Origin: Actinomycetospora sp. TBRC 11914
GTDB taxonomy: Bacteria > Actinomycetota > Actinomycetes > Mycobacteriales > Pseudonocardiaceae
Direction of reading: 5' to 3'
Length of the DNA: 64,000 nucleotides
Assembly (NCBI RefSeq): GCF_012933465.1
Contig: NZ_JABBND010000001.1
Span: 496,001-560,000, forward strand
This document shows positions 57,878-64,000 of this stretch, piece after piece. The notes under the pieces are model-generated. The model was not told the origin of the DNA. It did not search any database and worked only from the letters and a program-made list of their open reading frames with translations. A program made the position numbers and the translations under genes. Each line of letters starts with the position of its first letter. The first letter of the stretch is position 1.

Positions 57878-59613
57878 GACGACCGCAGGCCCAGCGACTC
57901 GTCCGACCACTCCCCCTCAGGGGCGGCACCCCCGGCCGGGTCGGAGCGCAGGTCGGTCTCCCGCGTCCGCAGCTCGACCCGACGGATCTTCCCGGAGATC
58001 GTCTTCGGCAGCTCCGCGAACTCCAGGCGGCGCACCCGCTTGTAGGCCGGCAGGTGCTCGCGGGCGTACTCGAGGATGGCCCGCGCGGCCTTCTCGTCCG
58101 GCTCCCACCCCTTGGCGAGCACGACGTAGGCCTTGGGCACGGCCAGGCGCAGCGGGTCCGGCGAGGGCACGACGGCGGCCTCGGCGACCGCCTCGTGCTC
58201 GAGGAGCACGCTCTCGAGCTCGAACGGGGAGATGCGGTAGTCGGAGGCCTTGAACACGTCGTCGGAGCGCCCGACGTAGGTGATGTAGCCGTCCGCGTCC
58301 CGGGACCCGACGTCGCCGGTGTGGTAGTAGCCGCCGCGCATGACCTCGGCGTTGCGCTCGTCGTCGTCGGCGTACCCGACCATCAGGCCGACCGGGCGCT
58401 TCGACAGGTCGACACAGATCTCGCCCTCGTCGCCGACGGCGCCGGAGACAGGATCGACCAGCGCGATCTCGAAGCCCGGCAGCGGCCGGCCCATCGAGCC
58501 GTCCTTCACCCGCTGTCCGGGCGTGTTCGCGATCTGCAGCGACGACTCGGTCTGCCCGAACCCGTCGCGGATCGTCAGCCCCCACGCGTCGCGGACCTGC
58601 TCGATGACCTCCGCGTTGAGCGGCTCGCCGGCGCCGACGAGCTCGCGCATCGGCACCGTCCACGCCTTGAGATCGGCCTGGATGAGCATCCGCCACACGG
58701 TCGGTGGCGCGCAGAAGGTGGTGACGCCGTGGTCGACGAGGGTCTTCAGCATCGTGTCCGCGTCGAAGCGCGAGTAGTTGTAGATGAAGATCGTCGCCTC
58801 GGCGCACCACGGCGCGAACACGTTCGACCAGGCGTGCTTCGCCCAGCCCGGCGAGGCGACGTTGCAGTGGACGTCGCCGGGCTGCAGCCCGATCCAGTAC
58901 ATCGTCGAGAGGTGCCCGACGGGGTAGGACACGTGCGTGTGCTGCACCAGCTTGGGCTTCGCGGTGGTGCCCGAGGTGAAGTACAGGAGCAGCGTGTCGG
59001 AGGCCTTCGTCGGGCCGTCGGCCTCGAAGACGTCCGAGGCACCGTCCGCCTCGGCGAAGTCGAGCCACCCCTCCGGGGTCGCGGGCCCGACGGCGACGCG
59101 GGTGTAGTCGCCGGGCACATCGTCGAACTTGTCGACGTCGGCGTCGCGCACCACGACGTGCTTCGCCGCGCCCCGGTCGATGCGGTCGCGCAGGTCGGCC
59201 GGCCCGAGCATCGGCGTCGAGGGGATCAGCACCGCACCGAGCTTCATCGCCGCGAGGATCGTGTCCCACAGCTCCACCTGGTTGGCGAGCATGAGGATGA
59301 TCCGGTCGCCGCGGCGGACACCGTGCGAGCGCAGCCAGTTCGCGACCCGGTTGGACCGCTTCGTCATCTCCGCGAACGAGTACTTCCCCTCGCTCCCGTC
59401 CTGCTCGACGATCCACAGCGCCGGCCGGTCCGCCGACGACGGGTCGCGGCCGATCGCGTCGAAGTGCTCGAGCGCCCAGTTGAACTCGTCGAGGTCCGGC
59501 CAGGCGAAGTCCCGGCGCGCCGCGTCGTAGTCGGTCTGGCGTTCGACGAGGAGGTCGCGGGCAGCGCGGAAACGCTGCGCCGCGGGGGTGAGTTGCGACG
59601 ACGACGTCGACAC
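57874..59613 (-). CDS. acyl-CoA synthetase (medium-chain/aryl type)
   Basis: Protein of 579 residues, AMP-binding ANL family. It has P-loop YFTSGTTAKPKLVQHTH (about 210), a GEP/aromatic segment VGAGEPLNAEV, DGFGQTESS, GYYHTGDVGSRDADGYI, hinge GRSDDVFKASDYRISPFELE and catalytic Lys in PKTISGKIRRVEL. By eye it is like the ACSM/medium-chain and benzoate-type ligases. It activates a carboxylate to the CoA thioester via acyl-AMP. GTG 59613 with GGAGG upstream. Operon with the thioesterase. Confidence 0.92.
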   Translation of the reverse strand: MSTSSSQLTPAAQRFRAARDLLVERQTDYDAARRDFAWPDLDEFNWALEHFDAIGRDPSSADRPALWIVEQDGSEGKYSFAEMTKRSNRVANWLRSHGVRRGDRIILMLANQVELWDTILAAMKLGAVLIPSTPMLGPADLRDRIDRGAAKHVVVRDADVDKFDDVPGDYTRVAVGPATPEGWLDFAEADGASDVFEADGPTKASDTLLLYFTSGTTAKPKLVQHTHVSYPVGHLSTMYWIGLQPGDVHCNVASPGWAKHAWSNVFAPWCAEATIFIYNYSRFDADTMLKTLVDHGVTTFCAPPTVWRMLIQADLKAWTVPMRELVGAGEPLNAEVIEQVRDAWGLTIRDGFGQTESSLQIANTPGQRVKDGSMGRPLPGFEIALVDPVSGAVGDEGEICVDLSKRPVGLMVGYADDDERNAEVMRGGYYHTGDVGSRDADGYITYVGRSDDVFKASDYRISPFELESVLLEHEAVAEAAVVPSPDPLRLAVPKAYVVLAKGWEPDEKAARAILEYAREHLPAYKRVRRLEFAELPKTISGKIRRVELRTRETDLRSDPAGGAAPEGEWSDESLGLRSS

Positions 59614-59648
59614 GGTGGGAGACCTCCGAACAGTCCAGGTACGACGAA

Positions 59649-59690
59649 GGGCGGACGCCCCGAGGTTCCTATCACCTCGGGACGCCCGCC
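59649..59690. terminator. imperfect GC-rich hairpin
   Basis: GGGCGGACG and CCCCGAGGT (59649-59666) pair imperfectly with ACCTCGGGACGCCCGCC (59674-59690). It lies 28 bp after the end of the DUF3618 gene and before the synthetase start on the minus strand, so it should terminate DUF3618 transcription. Confidence 0.6.
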
Positions 59691-59718
59691 CACAGCCGTC
59701 GGATCAGCCAGTCGTGGC

Positions 59719-59940
59719 CTACTTGAGCAGCTTGCGCAGGATCAGGAGGCCGAGCACCGCCCCGGCCGCGATCACCCCGTACTTGATCTTCGGGTCGGCC
59801 CACTTCTCGGCCGCGATCTCCTTGCCCTGCTCGCTGAGCCGCTGCGGGCTCGCCCGCTCCGAGAGCTCGTCGAGCGCCCCGGCCAGAGCCTCCCGCGCCT
59901 GCTCGATCTCCCGTTCGATGGTGTCCGGGTCGCGTGCCAC
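59719..59940 (-). CDS. DUF3618 membrane protein
   Basis: Protein of 73 residues. A soluble helical N-terminus with the family signature RDPDTIEREIEQAREALAGA, then LDELSERASPQRL, is followed by one C-terminal helix (YGVIAAGAVLGLLILRKLL). DUF3618 proteins are small, often next to peroxiredoxin bcp in actinobacteria, and here the bcp gene is divergent 178 bp away. Role unknown. GTG 59940 with GGGAGG upstream. Confidence 0.88.
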   Translation of the reverse strand: MARDPDTIEREIEQAREALAGALDELSERASPQRLSEQGKEIAAEKWADPKIKYGVIAAGAVLGLLILRKLLK

Positions 59941-60118
59941 GGAGCCTCCCTCGTCTGTCCGGTCCGGCCGCGCCGTGCCCGGCTGGTGGTTCGTCGTCGA
60001 CGCAGCCTGGTGCGTGCTGGTGCCCATCGTGGCCGCATCGTCACGCCGCGTCCGTGTGCGCGCCGGGTCGACGCGCCGCACGGTCGGCGATCACATGCCA
60101 GCGGTATCCTGCCCGCCC

Positions 60119-60592
60119 GTGGCCACCGATAACCGCCTGACCCCGGGTGACGCCGCCCCGGAGTTCTCGCTCACCTCCGACACGGGCGAGACGGTGTCTC
60201 TCGCCGACTACCGCGGACGCCGGGTCATCGTGTACTTCTACCCGGCCGCGGGCACGCCGGGCTGCACGAAGGAGGCCTGCGACTTCACCGAGAACCTGGC
60301 GACCTTCAACGACGCCGGGATCTCCGTCGTGGGCATCTCGCCCGACAAGCCGGAGAAGCTCGCCAAGTTCCGCGCCGACCAGGGCCTGACCTTCCCGCTG
60401 CTCTCCGACCCGGACAAGACGGCGATGCAGGCCTACGGCGCGTGGGGCGAGAAGACGATGTACGGCCGCACCTCGGTCGGCGTCATCCGCTCGACGTTCC
60501 TGGTGGACGCCGAGGGGAAGATCGAGGACGCGCAGTACGGGGTGAAGGCGACCGGTCACGTGGGCCGGCTGCTGCGCGATCTGAAGCTGTAA
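60119..60592 (+). CDS. bcp: Bcp-type thioredoxin-dependent peroxiredoxin
   Basis: Protein of 157 residues, thioredoxin fold. The peroxidatic Cys is in YPAAGTPGCTKEACDFTENL, which also has the second Cys five residues later typical of BCP/PrxQ with an intramolecular disulfide. The PAAGTPGC form replaces the more usual PKDxTPGC. It reduces peroxides in the cytoplasm with thioredoxin. GTG 60119. The stop is one base from the convergent tRNA gene. Confidence 0.93.
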   Translation: MATDNRLTPGDAAPEFSLTSDTGETVSLADYRGRRVIVYFYPAAGTPGCTKEACDFTENLATFNDAGISVVGISPDKPEKLAKFRADQGLTFPLLSDPDKTAMQAYGAWGEKTMYGRTSVGVIRSTFLVDAEGKIEDAQYGVKATGHVGRLLRDLKL

Positions 60593-60593
60593 G

Positions 60594-60667
60594 TGCCGGC
60601 GGTGGGATTCGAACCCACACTGTCACCCTCCTAAGGGGTGTGCCTCCTGCCTTTGGGCTACGCCGGC
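60594..60667 (-). tRNA. tRNA, anticodon UAG by folding, short variable loop
   Basis: On the minus strand the 74-nt sequence folds as a cloverleaf. The acceptor GCCGGCG pairs with CGCCGGC, and the anticodon stem CACCC/GGGTG encloses CTTAGGA (U33, anticodon UAG, G37). The variable loop is ACAGT, the T-arm is GTGGG-TTCGAAT-CCCAC, and the discriminator is A; CCA is not encoded. UAG would read CUA (Leu). The D-arm has only three pairs (GCC/GGC) and an enlarged loop, as in Leu tRNAs, but the long variable arm expected of bacterial tRNA-Leu is missing. Identity is therefore uncertain. Confidence 0.8.
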
Positions 60668-60722
60668 TGATTGGGCTACACCGTACGACGAGGCGTCGAG
60701 TGGGCTCGGAGGGCAGCCGGGA

Positions 60723-60778
60723 GAGCCGTGAAGGTCCACTCGACGACGAGCCCCGCACCGAGTGGACCCTCACGGCTC
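60723..60778. terminator. 20-bp palindrome, shared CGAGTGGACC core
   Basis: Arms 60723-60742 and 60759-60778 pair with one mismatch and a 16-nt loop, between the tRNA and the 3' end of the hydrolase gene at 60814. The core CGAGTGGACC/GGTCCACTCG recurs in the tandem repeat at 2761-2969. Probable terminator of the hydrolase transcript and member of a dispersed repeat group. Confidence 0.65.
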
Positions 60779-60813
60779 GGATGACGACCGTGGACGTCCA
60801 CTTGAGCCCGGGC

Positions 60814-61647
60814 TCAGAGGAAGTCCCGCACCGCCTCCGCCATCTCCGCCACCGCCTCGATCGGGGTGAAGTGTCCGACGTCGTCGAGCACCCGTACCTG
60901 CGCCCGCGGCAGCAGCTCGGTCACCTGCAGCGCGAACTCCGGCGGGAACAGGGGGTCCTGCGCGCCCCACACCACCGTGGCCGGCACGTCCACCGGCGAC
61001 GGCAGCGGCCCACCCTCCGCGATCGCCAGCGCCCCGTAGAGCGTCGACGACCCCGACCGGTACCAGTTCAGCGACGCGGTGAACGCCCCCGGCCGGGAGT
61101 ACGCCTCCACCAGGTCCTCGTCCACCACCGCATCCGGCCGGTTCCCCCAGTGCGACCAGAAGTGCTCGAGGTAGGTCCGCACCGCCGTCGGGTTGCCGTC
61201 GACCAGCCGCGTGGCCAGCTCGAGCTGGTGGAAGTCCTGGTACCAGAACTCGGCGCGGCGACGCAGGTCCAGCGCGGCCGGCACGAACGCCGACGGCGCG
61301 AGCGCGTTCCCGACGACGAGCGCCCGCACCCGCTCGGGCACCGCGCGGGCCAGCGCGATCGCCGTCGTCACACCGACGTCGTAGCCCACGACGACGGCCG
61401 GCTCGAGCGCCAGCGTCTCCACCACCTCGACGAGCGCGTCGACCATCGCCTCGCGCGAGAAGTCCGACGGCGGGCGGAGCTCGTCGCCCGGGCGGAACGA
61501 CTCCCCGAAGCCGGGCAGGTGGGGCACCACCACGTCGGCGGCGTCGACCAGTAGCGGCGTCAGCAGGCGGTAGTCCGACACCCCGCCCGGCCAGCCGTGC
61601 AGGCACAGCACCGGACGCCCCGCGCCACGGCGTTCGACGGCGAGCAC
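60814..61647 (-). CDS. epoxide hydrolase-like alpha/beta hydrolase
   Basis: Protein of 277 residues. HGWPGG oxyanion motif near residue 18, an aspartate nucleophile in VVGYDVGVTTAIALA (GxDxG instead of GxSxG), catalytic acid region VVWGAQDPLFPPE and His in DDVGHFTPIEA. An Asp nucleophile with HGWPG indicates epoxide hydrolase or haloalkane dehalogenase chemistry. The cap domain contains Trp/Tyr-rich FWYQDFHQLEL. GTG 61647, 4 bp after the methyltransferase stop. Confidence 0.9.
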   Translation of the reverse strand: MLAVERRGAGRPVLCLHGWPGGVSDYRLLTPLLVDAADVVVPHLPGFGESFRPGDELRPPSDFSREAMVDALVEVVETLALEPAVVVGYDVGVTTAIALARAVPERVRALVVGNALAPSAFVPAALDLRRRAEFWYQDFHQLELATRLVDGNPTAVRTYLEHFWSHWGNRPDAVVDEDLVEAYSRPGAFTASLNWYRSGSSTLYGALAIAEGGPLPSPVDVPATVVWGAQDPLFPPEFALQVTELLPRAQVRVLDDVGHFTPIEAVAEMAEAVRDFL

Positions 61648-61651
61648 ACCC

Positions 61652-62251
61652 TCACCCCTCCCGGGAGGACCGGACCTCGAGCACCCGGAACCCCGCGTTC
61701 GACGACACCCTCGACACCGTGTACCCCTCCTCGCCCAACCACCGCGCCAGCGAGTCGGAGCCGAGGTTCTTCGCGACGACGAGGTAGCTCGGCCCGTCGA
61801 CCCGCGGCAGCCACTCGGAGAGCAGCGAGTGCAGCGCCGCCTTCCCCGAGCGGATCGGCGGGTTGGACCACATGCCGGCGAACACGACGTCGTCGGGCAC
61901 CTCGTCGGGCCGGCACGCCCGGACGTTCGACAGGCCCGCCGCGTCGGCGTTCTGCCGCACGAGCGACAGCGCCCGCTCGTTGACGTCCACCGCCCACACC
62001 GTCGACCGGCGGCGGACCGTCGCGAGCCACAGCGCGATCGGTCCCCACCCGCAGCCGAGGTCCAGCAGGTCGCCGCCCCGCTCGGGCTCGGGGACGTGCT
62101 CCAGCAGCACCCGCGTGCCCTTGTCGAGCCGCCCGCGGGAGAACACCCCGGCGTCGGTCGTCACGGTGAGCGAGAGGCCCGCGACGTCGAGGCGCGCCGG
62201 TTCCGGCGCGGACGGCGCCGTCGGCTGCTCGGCGAAGTACTGGTCGGCCAC
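61652..62251 (-). CDS. RsmC-like class I SAM methyltransferase
   Basis: Protein of 199 residues with motif I LLDLGCGWGPIALWLA, acidic loop VWAVDVNERALSLVRQNA and the N6/N2-methyltransferase motif WSNPPIRSG. The GVFSRGRLDKGTRVLLEHV lead-in is the RsmC/RsmD-like small-subunit rRNA G-methyltransferase signature. Likely methylates 16S rRNA guanine N2. GTG 62251. It lies between rdgB and the hydrolase in a compact minus-strand operon. Confidence 0.88.
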   Translation of the reverse strand: MADQYFAEQPTAPSAPEPARLDVAGLSLTVTTDAGVFSRGRLDKGTRVLLEHVPEPERGGDLLDLGCGWGPIALWLATVRRRSTVWAVDVNERALSLVRQNADAAGLSNVRACRPDEVPDDVVFAGMWSNPPIRSGKAALHSLLSEWLPRVDGPSYLVVAKNLGSDSLARWLGEEGYTVSRVSSNAGFRVLEVRSSREG

Positions 62252-62257
62252 GGGTGC

Positions 62258-62866
62258 TCAGCCCGACAGCAGCGACTGCAGCTTCGGCGCGAGCGCGCGG
62301 AACGCCCGGGCTCGATGCGAGACCGCGTCCTTCTCCTCGGGCGACATCTCGGCGGAGGTCCGGGTCTCGCCCTCGGGCACGAAGGCCGGGTCGTACCCGA
62401 AGCCGTTGAGCCCGCGCGGGGACCGGATGAGCCGGCCGGGCCACTGCTCGGTGACGACGACCTCGCGCCCGTCCGGGTGCGCGGCGGCGGCCGCGCAGAC
62501 GAACGCCGCGCCCCGGCGTTCCTCGGGGACGTCGGCCATCTGGTCCAGCACCAGCGCGAGGTTGCGGGCGTCCTTGTCCCGCCGCTCCCCCGTCGACCCG
62601 GACCAGCGCGCGGAGAGCACCCCCGGCATGCCGTTGAGGGCGTCGACGGCGAGGCCGGAGTCGTCGGCGACGGCGAGCATGCCGGTCGCGGCGGCCGCGT
62701 CGCGGGCCTTGGCGAGCGAGTTCTCGGCGAACGTCGCGCCGGTCTCCGGGGCCTCCGGGAACGGCTCCACCTCGTCGAGGCCGATCACCTCGACGGCGAG
62801 GCCCGACACGATCCGCCGGAGCTCCGCGAGCTTGGCGTCGTTGCGGGTCGCGAGGAGGACCTTCAC
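62258..62866 (-). CDS. rdgB: non-canonical purine NTP pyrophosphatase (RdgB/HAM1)
   Basis: Protein of 202 residues. N-terminal [14 protein letters not shown], central [20 protein letters not shown] and [24 protein letters not shown], then [12 protein letters not shown] and SHRARAF: all family blocks are present. It hydrolyses ITP/XTP/dITP to monophosphates, keeping them out of nucleic acids. The GTG 62866 overlaps the rph stop (GTGA); the rph-rdgB order is widespread in actinobacteria. Confidence 0.95.
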   Translation of the reverse strand: MKVLLATRNDAKLAELRRIVSGLAVEVIGLDEVEPFPEAPETGATFAENSLAKARDAAAATGMLAVADDSGLAVDALNGMPGVLSARWSGSTGERRDKDARNLALVLDQMADVPEERRGAAFVCAAAAAHPDGREVVVTEQWPGRLIRSPRGLNGFGYDPAFVPEGETRTSAEMSPEEKDAVSHRARAFRALAPKLQSLLSG

Positions 62867-63606
62867 GGCAGCTCCCCCGGGTAGGGCTCGGCGAGCGCGG
62901 CGGCCTGGATCTCGGTGAGCCGGGCGATGCCCGCCAGCGCCGAGTCGAGCATCGCGTCCAGCGTCGCCCGCGTGTAGGTGGCGCCCTCCCCGGTGCCCTG
63001 GACCTCGACGAGCGTGCCCGCGTCGGTGGCGACCACGTTCATGTCGACCTCGGCGCGGCTGTCCTCGTCGTAGGGGAGGTCGAGCCGGACGCGGCCGTCG
63101 ACGACGCCGACCGAGACCGCGGCGATCGAGCACGACAGCGGCTGCGGGTCGGCCAGCTTCTTCTTCGCCCCCAGCCACGTGATCGCGTCGGCCAGCGCCA
63201 CGTACGCGCCGGTGATCGCGGCGGTGCGGGTGCCGCCGTCGGCCTGGAGCACGTCGCAGTCGAGCTGGATGGTGTTCTCGCCGAGCGCCTTGAGGTCGAT
63301 CGCCGCGCGCAGCGAGCGCCCGACGAGCCGGCTGATCTCGTGCGTCCGCCCGCCGACGCGGCCCTTGACCGACTCGCGGTCGCTGCGGGTGTGGGTGGCC
63401 GAGGGCAGCATCGCGTACTCGGCGGTGAGCCAGCCGAGCCCGGAGTCACGGCGCCAGCGCGGCACCCCCTCGGTCACGCTCGCCGCGCACAGCACCCGGG
63501 TGTTGCCGAAGGAGACCAGGACGGACCCGGCCGGGTGCTGCTGGAACCCCCGGCGGATCTCGATGGGGCGGAGCTCGTCGTCGGACCTGCCGTCGCTGCG
63601 TGCCAC
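62863..63606 (-). CDS. rph: ribonuclease PH
   Basis: Protein of 247 residues, the phosphorolytic exoribonuclease trimming tRNA 3' ends. Landmarks are [41 protein letters not shown], the [12 protein letters not shown] helix, the phosphate-site [19 protein letters not shown] and [17 protein letters not shown]. Length normal. GTG 63606. It forms an operon with rdgB and probably with the upstream metallo-beta-lactamase gene. Confidence 0.96.
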   Translation of the reverse strand: MARSDGRSDDELRPIEIRRGFQQHPAGSVLVSFGNTRVLCAASVTEGVPRWRRDSGLGWLTAEYAMLPSATHTRSDRESVKGRVGGRTHEISRLVGRSLRAAIDLKALGENTIQLDCDVLQADGGTRTAAITGAYVALADAITWLGAKKKLADPQPLSCSIAAVSVGVVDGRVRLDLPYDEDSRAEVDMNVVATDAGTLVEVQGTGEGATYTRATLDAMLDSALAGIARLTEIQAAALAEPYPGELP

Positions 63607-63642
63607 GGGCGTCCACCCTAGAGACCCGGGGGTCCGGTCGAT

Positions 63643-64000
63643 CTAGACGGTGTAGTGGGCGTCCGGCCGGACCAGCTCGGCGGGCCCGTCGAACTGGGCC
63701 CGCGCCTCGGCGAGGAGGTCCTCGCCGTCGTACCAGGCGGGGACGTGGGTGATGAGCAGCCGCTCCACCCCCGCCTCGCGGGCGACCTGCCCGGCCTGGG
63801 TGCCGGAGAGGTGGACGCCGGGCGGGCGGTCGGGCGAGTCGGTCCAGGTGGCCTCGCACAGCAGCACGTCGGCGCCGGCGGCGAGCTCGACGAGGCTGCG
63901 GCACGGCCCGGTGTCGCCGGAGTAGACGAGCGTGCGGCCCTGGTGCTCGAGGCGCACCCCGTAGGCCTCGCACGGGTGGTCGACGGGGGCGCTGGAGAGC
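63643..64000 (-). CDS. metallo-beta-lactamase-fold hydrolase, 5' end outside window
   Basis: C-terminal 118 codons of an MBL-fold protein; the beginning lies beyond 64000. Visible: HPCEAYGVRLEHQGRTLVYS, GDTGPCRSLVELAAGADVLLCEATW (metal-ligand Asp), HLSGTQAGQVAREAGVERLL and ITHVPAWYD (metal-ligand His). This is the RNase Z/cyclic nucleotide phosphodiesterase-like branch (Rv1339-type), which sits upstream of rph and rdgB in mycobacteria too. The MBL HxHxDH motif would be in the missing part. Confidence 0.9.
   Translation of the reverse strand, partial: LSSAPVDHPCEAYGVRLEHQGRTLVYSGDTGPCRSLVELAAGADVLLCEATWTDSPDRPPGVHLSGTQAGQVAREAGVERLLITHVPAWYDGEDLLAEARAQFDGPAELVRPDAHYTV

Overview
The window is about 73% G+C throughout except for two lower-G+C patches (roughly 1-1300 and 43150-44050). 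It comes from an actinobacterium, most probably of the Pseudonocardiaceae (a Pseudonocardia/Actinomycetospora-like genome). Reasons are the WhiJ-type XRE/DUF397 pair, several F420/PPOX-type proteins, a DUF3558 lipoprotein, WXG-type type VII secretion substrates, a class F sortase, frequent GTG starts and GTGA start/stop overlaps. No rRNA, CRISPR array or complete insertion sequence was seen. The lineage is inferred from gene content only.

Layout. 1-3000 is an accessory edge: a DUF397/XRE pair, a gene-poor stretch with a small hydrophobic ORF, a decayed acyl-CoA synthetase remnant and a 74-bp tandem repeat. 3036-11666 is an aromatic-catabolism locus. It holds a TetR regulator, maleylacetate reductase, hydroxyquinol 1,2-dioxygenase and an FAD phenol/resorcinol-type hydroxylase, which together would convert a resorcinol-like ring to 3-oxoadipate. 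Next to these lie a CE4 (polysaccharide-deacetylase-fold) hydrolase, a divergent MFS transporter with an apparent frameshift, and a cytochrome P450. 11676-21413 is mixed: a PPOX protein, FetAB-like metal ABC exporter, NDH-2, an antitoxin-like small protein, an M24 and an S9 peptidase, an NCS2 purine/uracil permease and a lipase-like hydrolase.

21580-24489 codes for envelope proteins: an HTTM protein with a coupled membrane-anchored partner, then a Ser/Thr-repeat secreted protein with a class F sortase. 24492-31369 has an AftB-like GT-C, an acyl-CoA dehydrogenase, a CynX-type MFS protein, small proteins and an acetolactate-synthase-type ThDP enzyme. 31451-34309 is a membrane-anchored cutinase joined by Gly/Thr/Ser repeats to a polysaccharide-lyase domain. 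34503-42741 has a DPP-IV-type peptidase, a hydrolase/LysR divergent pair, DUF3817, a tryptophanyl-tRNA synthetase, HIT, amidotransferase and luciferase-like proteins. 42742-44730 is a degraded or foreign-looking stretch. 44867-49397 has an ArnT-like glycosyltransferase, a PPOX protein, an SDR and a spore-photoproduct-lyase-family radical SAM enzyme. 49426-51552 is a large low-complexity exported protein.

51678-54142 is a two-gene polyamine operon: an ornithine-decarboxylase-type enzyme followed by a single polypeptide fusing S-adenosylmethionine decarboxylase and aminopropyltransferase. 54213-57359 is a type VII-linked module: a small WXG-like protein, a toxin with an N-terminal WXG region and a C-terminal CdiA-type nuclease domain, a probable immunity protein, a DUF3558 lipoprotein and an unknown. 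57458-64000 holds a thioesterase/acyl-CoA synthetase pair, DUF3618, Bcp peroxiredoxin, a tRNA with an unusual combination of features, an epoxide-hydrolase-like enzyme, an RsmC-like methyltransferase, rdgB, rph and a truncated metallo-beta-lactamase-fold gene.

The best candidates for new biology are the type VII toxin/immunity module, the SpeD-SpeE fusion operon, the cutinase-polysaccharide lyase fusion, the CE4/hydroxyquinol locus, the odd tRNA, and a set of long near-perfect palindromes at gene ends, several of which contain the stop codon. All functions are predictions from sequence motifs read by eye; no database search was run.
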